The notes under the pieces are model-generated. The model was not told where the DNA came from, made no database searches, and worked only from the letters and a program-made list of their open reading frames with translations. Position numbers and translations under genes: made by a program. Source: Batkoa obscura (Eukaryota; Entomophthoromycota; Entomophthoromycetes; Entomophthorales; Batkoaceae). Taken from it: a DNA stretch of 64,000 nucleotides. Shown here piece after piece: positions 22,821 through 34,939 of this stretch (position 1 is the stretch's first letter; each line of letters opens with the position of its first letter). The stretch spans positions 744,001 through 808,000 of the forward strand of contig JASVEC010000023.1 in NCBI GenBank assembly GCA_030770535.1, written 5' to 3'.

Positions 22821-24341
22821 ATGAATTTATCATTATCTTATTTTCAATTTCAACAAGGTATACCATTAAAATTAATTGATTTATTCCAACATTGGTCAAA
22901 TGTAAATTTATATTATTATTTATATTATTATTTATATTATTATTTATATTATTATTATTTATTTATTTAGTTTGATGATAAAGAGAAGTTGCAGATAGAG
23001 ATTTATAACGAAGTAAAAGATCAATGCTATAAAATTTAAAATTAATCTATTTTCAAGATTTTAATTAAAAGTAAATTAAAAGTCCATGATAAAGAGATAA
23101 TTATACCAAGCAAAAGTTATCACTTTTCATTTATTAAACATTTAATACGATTATTAGAAAAAGAAAATGAGGTGAAATAATTTTAAAAAAGATACTCAAT
23201 TACATTATTAATCTTAATATTTTTAAAAGCAAGTGAATGAATTAATTTATGATTATTCTAGTTTTTTATTGAATGGTAACAATTAATTACTTAACATTTC
23301 TATTATTAATTTATTATAATAGAAAATGAAGATTATTTTTATAAAAGATATTCAATTAGCAATTCCACTTCAATATTATTAAAAGAGGATAAATTTTTAA
23401 TATCTAATGGTACTACTGGTTTAAGAACTTGGTAATTGAATTGTTTTATTAAATAATACTCAATATTAAACGGAATTTATTAAAAGGCAAGCTAGGTAGA
23501 TAATGATGTTATTATTATATTGCTATTTTATAGAGCTGTTATTTAGTTTAAGAATGATTGAATATCTTCAAGAAAATCCAGGTAACTATAAACAAATGAA
23601 TAAATAGTAGCTTATATATTTAATATAATATTTTAGATATTATAAAAAATAAGAGTATATTAGAAATTGGATCAGGAATTGGATTATTAGGTATTTATTA
23701 TAATTATATTATACCATATTATATTATTAATTTATTTATTTGTTTATCAGGGATAACATTATCCAAATTTCATATTAAAAATATAACATTAAGTGATGTT
23801 CATGATTCTGTATTAAGTTTATTAGAGGGAAATGTAGAACTAAATCAACTTAACTTAGATATAAAACGATTAGATTGGAATAATTACAAAGAAAAAGATT
23901 TACTAAATTATGATGTGATGATTGGCTCGGATGTGGTAATAATTTTATTAATTATATTTATGATACGATAGAATTGTATGTATTAATAATAATATTAATG
24001 AATAGGCATATGACCCTAGTTTAGCTACAATTTTAGCTAGTTTTATTGGTCAATTTTTAAGATTAAATTCTAAATCTCAAGTTTGGTTGGCTTGTACATT
24101 AAGGAATGAAGAGACATTTCAAATATTCCAAAATAGTCTAGGTAAACAACATATTATGTTTTATCATCTAATATAAACTATAATTAATCAAATTAACTGA
24201 TAATAACATATAGATCAACAAAGTGAATTATATTATATTATTGAAGATTTACCCTCAAAGTTTAATTCTAATTTTTATTATGAAGATTGTTATTCTTTGA
24301 TTAAATTAATTAAAATTCAATCCAAAGTGAATTTTAATTAA
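22821..24341 (+). CDS. EEF2KMT/FAM86-like lysine methyltransferase (one exon junction unresolved)
   Basis: Multi-exon gene. A start fragment begins MNLSLSYFQFQQG. Later exons give SKSYHFSFIKHLIRLLEKEN, SNGTTGLRTW, the SAM-binding motif ILEIGSGIGLLG|ITLSKFHIKNITLSD, MIGSDV|AYDPSLATILASFI and WLACTLRNEETFQIFQ. This matches seven-beta-strand methyltransferases of the EEF2KMT/Efm3 type, which methylate elongation factor 2 in the cytosol. The junction between ...GLRTW (donor near 23430) and SLRMIEYLQENP (acceptor near 23533) is one base out of frame with canonical sites. This is a possible frameshift, assembly error or unseen splice. A 12-bp tandem repeat lies in the first intron. It ends 12 bp from the convergent S-adenosylmethionine carrier. 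Confidence 0.65.
22907..22972. repeat. Tandem repeat in an intron
   Basis: Roughly 12-bp units of TTATATTATTAT type repeated about four times, then ATT/ATTT runs. It sits in the presumed first intron of the methyltransferase gene. Confidence 0.7.
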
Positions 24342-24353
24342 ATGATAAAATTA

Positions 24354-25666
24354 TTAAAATAATTTTAAACAAGCTTCATAAGAACCTAAAAAGATAGAAC
24401 CACCTAAAGATAACCATAATACTCTTGGTACAATACCTTTAAATAACCCAGAAATCCCTTCTTCTTTCCTTACCCTTAATAAAGTTTTGAGTATTCCAGA
24501 ATGATATTGTTGAGAAGTATTAATTCTATTCTATTAATTCGTAATAATAGTAATTAAATAGAATTAAAATAAATAATTAATTAATATTAGTATATATCTA
24601 TGTTAAATTAATAATTGAGTTATTACATACTTTAGAACTTAACATAATTCGTGTTTTTGCTAAATCAATTGGGGTAGTAACAGCTGCTGCAAATCCACCT
24701 GAAATAGAACCTGCAATAGCTGAACACCAAACAGGTATATCTTCTGTTTTATTTCCTAATTGGTAATTTAATTGAACCTAATTATAATATAAATTAGTAT
24801 TCGATTATAATAATTATAATGAATTAAATAAACTAATTTTATATTTTAACATATTATCATACTTTCTTGTCATTATTATAATCTTACCTTTGAAAGTTCA
24901 TAAATTGGAAATTGAATACAAGTGAATGGAATTTCTCTTAAAACAGTAGTTGAATAACCTTTATAAAATCCCAAAATAGATTCTTCTTTAAGTATTGATT
25001 TTACTGCATGTAAATAAGTACTATATTGATTAGTTTGTAGCCTTTGCTTAATAACTTCAGTTGGTACACGAACAAGACAAGCAGTCTATAAAAAAGGATT
25101 AGTTATTAATTAATAAAATTGGACTAAGACGATAATAAAATAAATTGCAAATAAACAATAATAATAATAAACTTACTACTTCACCAGTTGAAGCTGCTAA
25201 CATATGAATTAAAGGTAAACTTTCAATTTGTTGACTTTGTTTAAAGTATGTTTTCAAGGTATCATAACTACAGAAAAACAAAGCAGCTAAAAAACAAAAA
25301 ATAAAAATAAACACATGAATTTTCTTTCTGTCTTTTCGTCTTTCTCTTTATTATTTTTTCTATTCTAATAAAAAATAAATAAAAAAACTTATCAACTTAC
25401 CAGAAGGAGCCGAGCCAATAATAGCGGATGACAAACCTTTATAAACATTTTTAAAACCCCCGCTAGCAGTAAATCCAAGTTGAGATTGTAAACGGGTTTT
25501 AATAGTATCTAATGGAAATAACATGGTATCTACCATTGTCCCTGCTATTCCACCAGACTGTTTATAGAATTATTAAATTGTATTTTTTAATAGTAGAGGG
25601 TCAATTATAAGTTACCATTAATGCCTTTATAAAGTTTCTATTTTTTTGATCTTGTTGTTGAGTCAT
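24354..25666 (-). CDS. PET8: Mitochondrial S-adenosylmethionine carrier
   Basis: Six exons by canonical sites: 25666-25616, 25557-25401, 25286-25177, 25085-24888, 24777-24631, and a last one of about 24530-24354. Carrier motifs are [21 protein letters not shown] and [11 protein letters not shown]. The segments [48 protein letters not shown] and [15 protein letters not shown] closely follow the SLC25A26/Pet8 group, which imports S-adenosylmethionine into the matrix in exchange for S-adenosylhomocysteine. ATG at 25666 opens MTQQQDQKN, a short non-cleaved N-terminus. The first 17 residues form their own exon. Confidence 0.9.
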
Positions 25667-25891
25667 AAAAGTAATGTTAGTTAGTTTAATGATAAGGAAA
25701 GAATCAAAGTACTGATTTTAGTTTTTATTTTATTTTTGATAAATTTCAAATTATTAGTTACGAAATTTCTGAACTAAACCAATCAAAATGAAATGAATTA
25801 AAATTAATCAAAGTATTAAAGTTAAAAATGCAAAACTTAAATTCAATTTTCTATTTATTTATTTAAATTCAATTTTAAAAAGAATTCGATT

Positions 25892-27537
25892 ATGCCAATA
25901 ATTAAAAAATGTGAAGGTTGTGATTTGGAAACGGACCTTGAAGCAGCTGCATTAATTAATGGGGAAGGTCCAATAATATGTCAAAATTGTGGGGTTGTAT
26001 TACAAGAAGATAGTATACAATTAGTACCAGATTATCAACCTGAAGAGTTTACAAGAACACATTACTCAAGATCAAAGTATACGCAAAGTAATATTAAAAC
26101 TTATGAAAAACTAAAATGGGTAAGTTAAACTGATTGTTTATTTTTATTAATTTTTAGTTCTAAATGAATGGGAAATTACTTATTAGAATAAACTTTATGA
26201 CGATACTGTTAAATTTGCAAAATCATTAAATGTAACGGGTGTAGCTGAAGAAGCATTTGAGACATGTAGAAGAGTGGCTGAATTAGAAAATATTAAACAT
26301 ATGAGTTCATTGAAACATTATTGTTTAGCTTGTATTTATTTGATAGCTGATAAAGAAAAGAAAGGATTGAAATTTAAAGATATTTTAGTAAGTTGTATTT
26401 TATTTGATTAATTTATACTTATCAAACAATTGATAGGGTTTGGATGCTATATTGACTATATCTAAATTTGGTAGCGCTTATCGTCATTTAAAAAATATTT
26501 ATTATAATAGAGGTTGGGATTTATCCCATCAACAAAGTAATATTATTATACAACAAAATAATATTGGAAAAAAAAGCAATATTCAGCAACAAAGTAATAT
26601 TGAAATACAAAATAATATTATAAAACAAAATAATATTGAATTAAAAGATAAAGACAAAGATAAAATAGAAGAAGAAAATCCATTTATGAAACATTTTATA
26701 TTAAAATTAAAAAGTGCAGTTTATGATAATTTAGATATATTACCAATTAAGAATATGGATGTAGATACAATTGATGAAGTTGAAAAAATGAGTAAAGAAT
26801 TAGTTATTGCGTTAGAGAAATTTTTAATATTTGTTGGTATGGATCGCACTCATTATATAGCAGCAATAGTCATCTTATGTTTACAAAATCGATTTGATGT
26901 GTCTTTATTAAGGAAGGAGGTATTAATTATAGCTAAGTATTTAAATCATGGAATCACTTGTTATAAACGTTATAAAGAAATTAAAGATATTTTAATTGAA
27001 TATAGTGAATCTAATTTAGGAAATATATTTGATAAAGTCCATTTTTATCGTATTATACCTTTGTTTAATTTTAATCAATTACAACCAAAAGCTATTCAAC
27101 CTAAATCTTTTATTAAAAGTCGAACAAAAGCATTAAAAAATTACCAATTAACCAAAGGAGCAATGAATAAAATCAAAGCATTAAATGAGGCTATTCAAAT
27201 GGAAACATCAGTTAAAAGGATGTTAGATAATAATTCCAATAGTTTAATAGAAAGAAAACAAGATGTTGATAAAATTCTTAATGTTCATAAAAAATTAAAA
27301 CAAATTGATCAATCTACCAAAATTGAAAAAGATGCTATTGCTACTTTAATTCGACAAAAGGCATTGTTATATAAAGGCACGTTTGCTAGTTTAAGTCATT
27401 TATCGGATGAAGAAATGATCCGTTGGATTCAAGAAAAAAAATTAGAAAAAGGGGAAATTCCAAAGGCAAGTGAAAGTCGAGAATTAAATGATCAAGATAT
27501 TTCAAAAGAAGAATTGGAAGCTTATTTAAAACTATAA
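25892..27537 (+). CDS. TFIIB-family (BRF-like) transcription factor
   Basis: Three exons: 25892-26119, 26187-26387 and 26437-27537, giving 509 residues. An N-terminal zinc ribbon is visible (C7, C10, C30, C33; CEGC and CQNCGVVL), followed by an acidic linker. Helical segments such as LNVTGVAEEAFETCRRVAEL and HYCLACIYLIADKEKKGLKF look like a cyclin fold. A Gln/Asn/Ile-rich insertion (residues ~180-205, QQNNI-type repeats) interrupts the second cyclin-like region. This architecture fits TFIIB relatives; BRF (RNA polymerase III TFIIIB) is likelier than TFIIB itself given the divergence and the long C-terminus. Expected nuclear. Subfamily not certain. Confidence 0.65.
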
Positions 27538-27697
27538 TCCCATATTGTAACTTATTTATTAATACAACATATGAAATAGATGTATTAATAATTTAAATAT
27601 TAATTTCATTTTGATTTATTCATTTTTGCAGAAATTCTTATTTTATTTATTTAGTTAATAACTTGATTAAAATTCTATACTCTATCTTAATATCTCT

Positions 27698-28604
27698 TTA
27701 TTCTTTTTTAATCCTCTTTAGCTAAATAAACAAAAAATCAATAACAACATATTAAAAATACAAATCAAACTTACTCTTTCTGGATTAACAAATCCCATCG
27801 ACTTGTCAGTTTCTTCGTTTCTACTACTTCTTTTACTAGGTTCAATTTTATCTTTATAGAGTTTTTCCTAAATTAAATTCCAGGTTTAATAACTATTTGT
27901 AATTACTTAAAAACTAAACTTACTCTTTCTTTATTTAATTTCTCATTTTTCGTTTTAATTTTATTTTGTCGATTTTCACTTTTACCTCCACCACCTGCCG
28001 ATAATTCCACATTAATTTGTCGATATTGAAATTTAGTATGATGGAATCGTAATGCTTTCTATATATTATTAATAAAATTTAGTAAAACACCAAATTGAAT
28101 ATTGATTTCTTACTTCCAATGTTTTACTATCATTAAATTCCAAAAATGCAAACCCTTTACTTTTACCTGTTTGTTTATCTGTCATTAATCGAATGGATAT
28201 AATTTCTCCTAAGAGTTCTATTTTAACATTCATAGTCATTGGAATTTTATAGTTATTATTTACCACAACTTTTAAAATGTTCTTTGATTTCTTCTTTAGT
28301 AGTTTTGAATGATAAATTTCCTAATTAAAAAACTTTAGTTAAATGCCATTCCGGTAAAAGCCATCAGCTTACCAACAAAAACAATATATCTTAATTTCGA
28401 TGGAGCTTCTTTTTTAATAAATTTTGGTTTTACTTCTTGTTCTTTACCCTCTCCTTTTTCTTCACTCTCTTTTATCTTATCATCCTTCCCTCCTTCTTCA
28501 ACCTTAACTTCTTCCTTATCTTCAGCAACTAAGCCCTTCTTCTTATATTGTTTAAATTTTTGAGCTTTTAATTCTCGTTTACTTAATTTCACTTTATTTT
28601 CCAT
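27698..28604 (-). CDS. Nop6-like RRM protein
   Basis: Six exons, about 225 residues. I take the start as ATG at 28604 (MENKVKLSKRELKAQ). The frame is open 12 codons further upstream but has no ATG there. The N-terminus is Lys/Glu-rich. One RRM follows: IVFVG|NLSFKTTKEEIKEHFKSCG|EIISIRLMTDKQTGKSKGFAFLEF, with RNP1 as KGFAFLEF. The INVELSAGGGGKSENR tail after the RRM resembles Nop6-type nucleolar proteins of small-subunit rRNA processing. The last exon, beyond an intron starting near 27775, encodes only LKRIKKE and the stop. Nucleolar role is inferred from family resemblance. Confidence 0.75.
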
Positions 28605-29090
28605 TCTTTTCTTTTCTTTTCTTTCTAAAAGAGGTTCCAAATTTTAAATTTAAATGGATTTTAAATATGGGTTGGTATAAAAACTTGATTCAAATTTGGT
28701 CTAATTTTGATTTTGAAAAAATTGTATTCAGCACAAAGCTATAAAATACTTGCTTTTTTGCATAAATTCAAAAGAACTTATGCAAAATATTCTTTTGCCC
28801 AGTTTTCTTCAATTTTTTTTTTGGAAACTTACACTATATAGAAGATAGACAAAAAAAGTATTCAAAAATTTTCTTTCAAAGTTTAATGGAGCTTTTAAAC
28901 TTATATATACAACAAAACTAAGATTAACAAAACTTATTTTTCTTTCATTACCTTTTTGAACTTTTTTTAATCTAATTTTTGTAAATCAAAATTCAAGCTT
29001 TTTCAATATATAGTTTTTCCCACTTTTTTGCTTTTTATCACTTAATATTCTCAAAGTAAAATATAGTGAAGCTACCATTTTTTAGCATAT

Positions 29091-29190
29091 TCAGGTGTAT
29101 TTTTGCATTTAAGAATTCTAATAATAATTTTTTCACTCAAATAGCGCTTAAATGATATAAAAAATAATGAAGCCTAAAAAAACATTCCCC
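29091..29190 (+). mobile_element. MITE copy with ATAT duplication
   Basis: TCAGGTGTATTTTTG start, TTTTTTCACTCAAATAGCGC core, CATTCCCC end. ATAT at 29087-29090 and 29191-29194. About 570 bp upstream of kinesin copy 1, with no counterpart upstream of copy 2. Confidence 0.85.
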
Positions 29191-29635
29191 ATATGACATA
29201 AATAAATCAATTTTTCAATTCAATAAATTTCATTTTAAAAAACAAACTTAGTTATTAACCTTTGTTAAATTATTCATACTATTAAATGCTTCAATGATAA
29301 CACTTATTTGATTAATTGCCATAGTAGTCTGCCAAACATTCAAATTTTTTTAATTTGATAGCTTTTTTCATTGAGATAATAAGACAGAAAGTGAATTATC
29401 CTTCACTTTATTTATTTAATTTTTACAGTAAACAAAATTAAAAAGAATTTCGACCAAGATGTTGAAATAAAACATTCCTGTAAAAGAATAAGGGATGTAA
29501 TTAGAAAAGATAGATAGCCAATTAAAATAAATGGAAAAAGTTAAACTCGAAAATACCAAATAAAAAGCAATCTATTGAATATTCTACTCCCATAAATTCA
29601 TAAACAATTAATTTTTACACTTATTGAACTTTTAA

Positions 29636-29650
29636 CCAATTAAAGAGATA
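29636..29650 (+). promoter_or_regulatory. Conserved promoter block CCAATTAAAGAGATA (copy 1)
   Basis: A 15-bp block identical to 60911-60925 on the other strand, in upstream regions that are otherwise diverged. It lies ~115 bp before the kinesin ATG and begins with CCAAT. Candidate shared promoter element. Confidence 0.4.
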
Positions 29651-29763
29651 TACAAATAAAAATTTACTTATGAACTTTTTTACATTTTAAAACAAAGCAA
29701 GCTTGCTTTATCCCCCATATTCGAATCTTTTAAAGATTAATTATTTATAAACTTTGTCTCAAA

Positions 29764-32700
29764 ATGTCCATTCCACAAACCAATAGTTTTAATAGAAAAT
29801 TAGAAAATAAAGTTAAGTCCTTAGATTCAAGTATACCTCCACCTGCCCTTAAAAAACGTAAAAATGAACCAGAAAAAGATACACCAATTGATTGTCCTAT
29901 CCAAGTTTACATTCGTTGTCGTGGTCCAGAAAGTGTTTTAGTTGGTAAAAAAATAGGCATTGAAGCTTCTGAAGAAAATAATGAAGTTAGTTATAAAGAA
30001 GGAACTTCTGAGCGTTATGTGACTAGACCTTATTCTTTTAATCGAGTATTTGGTCCTGCAGCCTCACAAAAAGCAGTTTATGATGAAATAGTTTCACCAA
30101 TGATCGATGAAGTATTATCAGGATATAGTTGTACCCTTTTTGCTTATGGACAAACTGGTACAGGAAAGACTCATACCATGGAAGGAAAATTAGACGAAGT
30201 ACAGTTTATGCCCTCAGGTAATTCAGGTATTATACCAAGAACTTTATATGAAATATTTGAGAAACTTGAATCAGACAAAGAAAACATGTCATTGATAAAG
30301 GTTTCTATGATTGAAATTTATAATGAGGAGGTTTATGACCTTCTTGGTGCAAACGAACCAGGTACTGAATTATCTAAACTTATTCTTATTAAAGGACTTG
30401 AAAAGGATCTTGTTATTAAAGGATTAGCAGAAACAGTAATTACTAACCCATCTGAAGGTGTTGCTTTATTAGAAAAAGGAGCAGCTATGCGTCATACTGC
30501 CTCAACAAAGCTTAATAAGAGCTCAAGTCGTTCTCATTGTATATATACTCTTAAAATTAAAATCAATTCAAAAAATGGCGATGAAAAGTATTTCACGACA
30601 GGCAAATTACATCTTGTAGATCTTGCTGGATCCGAAGATATTTCAAGGTCAGGTGCTGAAAAAGCTCAAGCAGCTGAAGCTGGTAAAATCAATCGTTCTT
30701 TACTTACTTTAGGTCAAATTATAAAAGATCTTTCTGATAGAAGTTCTTCTAAATTGAACCCTAATTCAACTGGAGGCTTAACATTTAGAAATTCCAAATT
30801 AACACGTATCCTTGAAGATTCATTAGGTGGTGGCACAAAAACACGCATGATAGCAACTGTTTCTTTACTTGAGAACGATTTAAAAGAAAGTATCAATACA
30901 ATTAAATATGCTTCACAAGCAATGTCTATCAAAAACAGACCTAGAGCTAACATTTCTCTTGGAGAAGCTGCTCTTTATTTAGAATATAAAACAGAATATC
31001 AAAAAATGGCAGCTAGCTTAAAGGCACAACGCGATAAAGATGGGGCATATTTAGCTAATGATGTTTATGAAAAATTAACCAATGGATCTAAAGAATTGGA
31101 ATTTGAAACTAAGAGATTGAACTCGGAAATTAATGAATTACAACAAATAAATTCAGATCTTAGTAACAAGTTTGAAGAGAATAAAAAAGAGTTGATTTTG
31201 AAGGATAATGAACTTAATGAGAAAACCAATGAACTTGAAACAACCAAGATTCATTTAGAAACCAGCAATAAGAAACTTGAAGAAGCTTTATTGAAGATTG
31301 AAACTTTAAAGAGACAAAATGATGCTTATCTATCGAGTGAAGCCCAATTAGATAAAGTAGCTAGAGATTTACTAGATACTACTATTATGAAAAGTAAACA
31401 ATTGGAAGATTTATTTAAAGTTGTTAGCGATAAGTATAGGGCTGCTGAAACTAATATGAAATTTGCCAATGAGTTATTATCTAACACTTCTTTTAAATTT
31501 GAGGAATCAAATTCAAGGTTACAACAATTATCTAAATCTAACCTTGAATTTAAAAATGGAATTAATAGTGTATCAGAGGCATTAATGAACTCACTTACAA
31601 TAAAATCAACAGATATTACTAGTAATATTAAGAATTGTTTTGAGCAACTCAATGCTTTAACATCGACTAATAAAGATAAACTTGAAGATAATCTTGGGTT
31701 TATCAAATCATCAGTTCGAAGCCTTGCAACTTGTTTCCATGAACTTACCGGTCTAATTGAAAAACAGACTTTATTTACTTGTGATACTTTAGATCAATTT
31801 TCAATTACAATTGATCAAAATAATAGTGACTTTAGTCATCAAATCGAAGCTTTAGGAAATGAATTTAATGTTAAAGTTAATGATATGAAGCAGGAATATA
31901 GTTTATCATTTCAAAAAAAAACCGAGGAGTATGATAATCAAATGGAGGAATTGAAAAAGGAACGTGAAATCGAAGTACAAAAATTAAGAGCTCAATATGA
32001 ATGGTCTGAGAAGCTATTGAAAGATGTTAAAGAGTCGGAAGCTTTACAAAGAGCCAAAGTAATTTCTACTATGGAAAATGCTCTCAAAGAATACTCTTCC
32101 TATCATCATAGTAATCTTTCTAATGCTATGGATAAGCATTTAAGTATGTTACACTCAAGAGAGGCATATGAGGAAAATGTTTATACAAAGTTTACTCAAT
32201 CATTAGAAAACTCCAATAATAATTATCAAAAAGAGAACAAAAAGCAGGGTTTATTTTTAGAAGATACTTCCATGACTCTTGATAAATATCGCATAGTCTC
32301 ATTAGAATACTCAAATAACATTACTAATTTGACTAATAACAACAAAAATATCATTAACAAATCTCATGAAGAAATGAAACAAGTAACAACCAGCAACAAA
32401 AATCAATACAATGATGAAATAAACACTTGTCATTCCCATATTGATAATGGAAATAAGACATTAGAAAAACATTTAGAAATAATGACTTCAACTTTAAAAA
32501 ATCTACAATCTAATCATGTTACTTCAATGTCACATCTCAATGACTCAGTAAACAAGAGTAAAGACAACCTAGTTGGACTTGCCAAGACACATGTCGATGA
32601 ATCTGTACTTCCAGAAATCATAAAACTCAGTGAGCTTAATAACACGAATCTCAATCTTACAACTGCTTTTGTGAATGAGCAGTTTATGGTAATTTTAAAT

Positions 32701-33147
32701 TATAGTATTTGATAACGGTTTTTTAAATCATTTTTATTATTTTAGATCGAAACTAGTAATCCAGATCAATTCAACATTAATACTGAAGAATATCCAAAAG
32801 AGTGGCCTTTAATTAATCCTCAGGATTATGTAGTAACTGATATCAATGAAATTCCTCAAGTTAAAGAAGAAAAATCCGAATCAAGTGTTACTACTGTTCA
32901 ATCAGGTGGAGAAAAATTGAGTGAAAAAAAGAGTATTATTCGTAAAGATTCAAATTTTAAAAATGGATCAAAGCTAGTTCAACCAATTCAACCAGTTCGA
33001 GCTACTGGAGCTACTGGAGCTACTGGAGGTCCAATTCGCTCAACTACATTTAATCGTCAAACGAATGTCAATAGACAACCTCAACGATTATTAGCACGGT
33101 CAAAGACCAATTCAAACAGCTCTAAAAAATCTGAGCCAAGGAAGTAA
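29764..33147 (+). CDS. Kinesin-5 (BimC/Eg5 type) motor, copy 1
   Basis: Two exons: 29764-32688 and 32746-33147 (57-nt intron), 1108 residues. The N-terminal motor domain spans about residues 45-392, with P-loop GQTGTGKT at 129-136, switch I NKSSSRSH at 251-258 and switch II DLAGSE at 286-291. The neck and long stalk (about 400-900) contain coiled-coil stretches. The C-terminal tail (exon 2) is basic and Ser/Thr/Asn-rich with an ATGATGATGG-type repeat. I do not see a canonical BimC box. Kinesin-5 motors form bipolar homotetramers that slide antiparallel spindle microtubules apart. The N-terminal motor followed by IQVYIRCR is typical of the family. The ATG is the first in frame. An identical copy lies at 57438-60821. 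Confidence 0.92.
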
Positions 33148-33248
33148 TTTGATACAATTGATTTCAATATTATTTATTACCGGATCATCTAAATAACAAT
33201 CGGTTTTGTTTATTATTAGCTTCAGTAATCTCATACTTTTGATTCAAA

Positions 33249-33288
33249 TGTTAGTAGTATTATAGTATTATAGTATTATAGTATTATC
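33249..33288. repeat. TAGTATTA tandem repeat in the 3' flank (left arm)
   Basis: Four 8-bp units just downstream of kinesin copy 1. The same number of units is present in the right arm (57297-57336). Confidence 0.8.
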
Positions 33289-33834
33289 TCAAACAACAGT
33301 AATGACAAAATCATTTTTGAAAGCTAAATTTATATTATAAATGCTAACCTTAGATATCTCAAATAGAAGCTAAACACCATAAAACATTCATTTACTTATG
33401 ATGACTATCATACTACATAATCTTGGATGATAAAGGGGAAGAAGCAATTGCACTTTTACATAATTAATTAGTAGTTACTTTATTAACATTGCTTATGATA
33501 TGAAAAACTTTAATTTTAATAATTTGAAAGGTAAATAAAATTTTATCAGATTATTTTTAATTTTCAATTGTGTTACTTGAGTTTTGAGTTTAATTATTAA
33601 TAACCTTGCTATTAAAGTTAAGTATCCTAAATTCGAATAAACTTACAATAACATTGATAGTTTTCAAAGTATCAATTACCATTCTGCATGTTATTTGAAC
33701 TCATTTTTGACAGATACTTTGATTCATTCAACCAATAATAATGAGTTGTAAATTTACAATTAAAAATCAAAAAATCAAAAATCAAAAAATTTGTCTCATG
33801 ATTCTTTTACTGGTTTTTGTTCAAAATAGGAATA

Positions 33835-34840
33835 AAAACTGATCAATTCCTAAATAACTTATTGAAAGAGATATTTAAACTATTACATCCAGTTGAGTTA
33901 TTCAACTTATGGTTAATAAATAAATGTTTATCAAGAGTGATCAAAGGCGTTACAATTGTAACTTGACTTAGTTTATAATGAATTAAAAGAGTATATAAAT
34001 TATTACAAAAAAACTATTAAAAATAAAAGACTATCAATAAGATTTTATATGTAGATTATGATACTTTAAAGTACTTGGATTGTTATCCAAACTTTAAAAA
34101 AATATATCATGAATGTATATATTGTTATATCATATGTGGTAAATGCATCCATTATAGCTGGGATAGCTGGGGTATTATCTATCCTAACAATATTTTTAAC
34201 CATAGAATAATTAATTACGAATCACTGAAACTAGATAAATTACCTACTACCTAAGTCAAAAAAATTGACTATGCATTTTTTAGAAGGCGCGTCAACATTT
34301 AGTCTATCTCATAGCTACTCAAATCAACTTGAAATATCCGAAGTTTCTAATTATAACTTAACAATTAAAGGCATCATTGAGCGTTTAAATCGATATAAAT
34401 CAAAACTGTTTATAATTGATTCTACAAAGGATCTTAGCCTTGAGGAATTAGACACTACTAAGACAAATTTTAAGAAATTAAAGACACTACATCTGAAGTT
34501 AGGCGCTCATTCATTTTGGCTACCAATGGTATGGATTCTGATATAAAGTCCATTTCAGGTTTGAAGCTAAAAGTCAAAAGAAATATCGATTTTCAACTTG
34601 ATTGTTTAAATGACCTCAAAAAATTAAAGAGTATAAAGTTAATATACTTTAATCAAGATTTTTTGGTAACTATAGTGATAAAAACGAACAGAATATTGTA
34701 GGCTTAGTTAAGAATGTCAACATATATTTGCTTAAGTTGTTTTACTATAAAACATCTGATTACTTGTATTCAAGAATTCTGTCGAAAATTCATGGAAATA
34801 AACCTCTTTTAATGTTAATAGTTTTGAAAAATCACAATTT
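33835..34840 (+). pseudogene. F-box-type gene relic downstream of kinesin copy 1
   Basis: Starts with a decayed F-box-like block (FLNNLLKEIFKLLHPVELFN, near 33845) homologous to the genes at 36162 and 55430. Many stops and frame changes follow. Partial frames survive at 34265-34546 and 34516-34701 (SLEELDTTKTNFKKLKTLHL). At 34732-34840 a later family segment (TLKEVYFHEFSTEFLN) is found on the opposite strand, implying a small inversion. The MITE at 34841 abuts it. It is the inner-flank counterpart of the relic at 55430-56758. Host gene family, not functional here. Confidence 0.7.
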
Positions 34841-34939
34841 GAGGATGTATTTTTTTGTTTAAGAATTTTACTAACAATTATTCCACTCAAATAGCGCTTA
34901 AAATATGGAAAAAGTAATGAAATCAAAAAAACATCCCCA
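34841..34939 (+). mobile_element. MITE copy with ATTT duplication
   Basis: GAGGATG...CATCCCC with ATTT at 34837-34840 and 34940-34943. It lies at the edge of the inverted F-box fragment. Confidence 0.9.

Larger units (their letters stand above)
28605..29722. other. Intergenic region upstream of kinesin copy 1
   Basis: No gene. Contains one MITE (29091-29190). From about 29450 to 29722 the sequence is a diverged homologue of the reverse complement of 60863-61110. Shared blocks include CCCATAAATT and CCAATTAAAGAGATA. Confidence 0.7.
29723..33772 (+). repeat. Left arm of 4050-bp inverted duplication
   Basis: Matches the reverse complement of 56813-60862; paired positions always sum to 90585, so there is no net indel. 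The noncoding ends I compared and both protein translations are identical, including a microsatellite at 33249-33288. Identity stops abruptly at 29722/60863 and at 33773/56812, where diverged homologous sequence continues. Confidence 0.95.

Noticed and set aside
29091-29190. MITE as a promoter of kinesin copy 1
   Set aside because: It is ~570 bp upstream, copy 2 lacks it, and many other copies lie far from genes.
30714-31706. Open frames antisense to kinesin copy 1 (30714-30953, 31065-31247, 31326-31706)
   Set aside because: They are reverse-frame shadows of a well-supported coding exon. The same shadows occur over copy 2.
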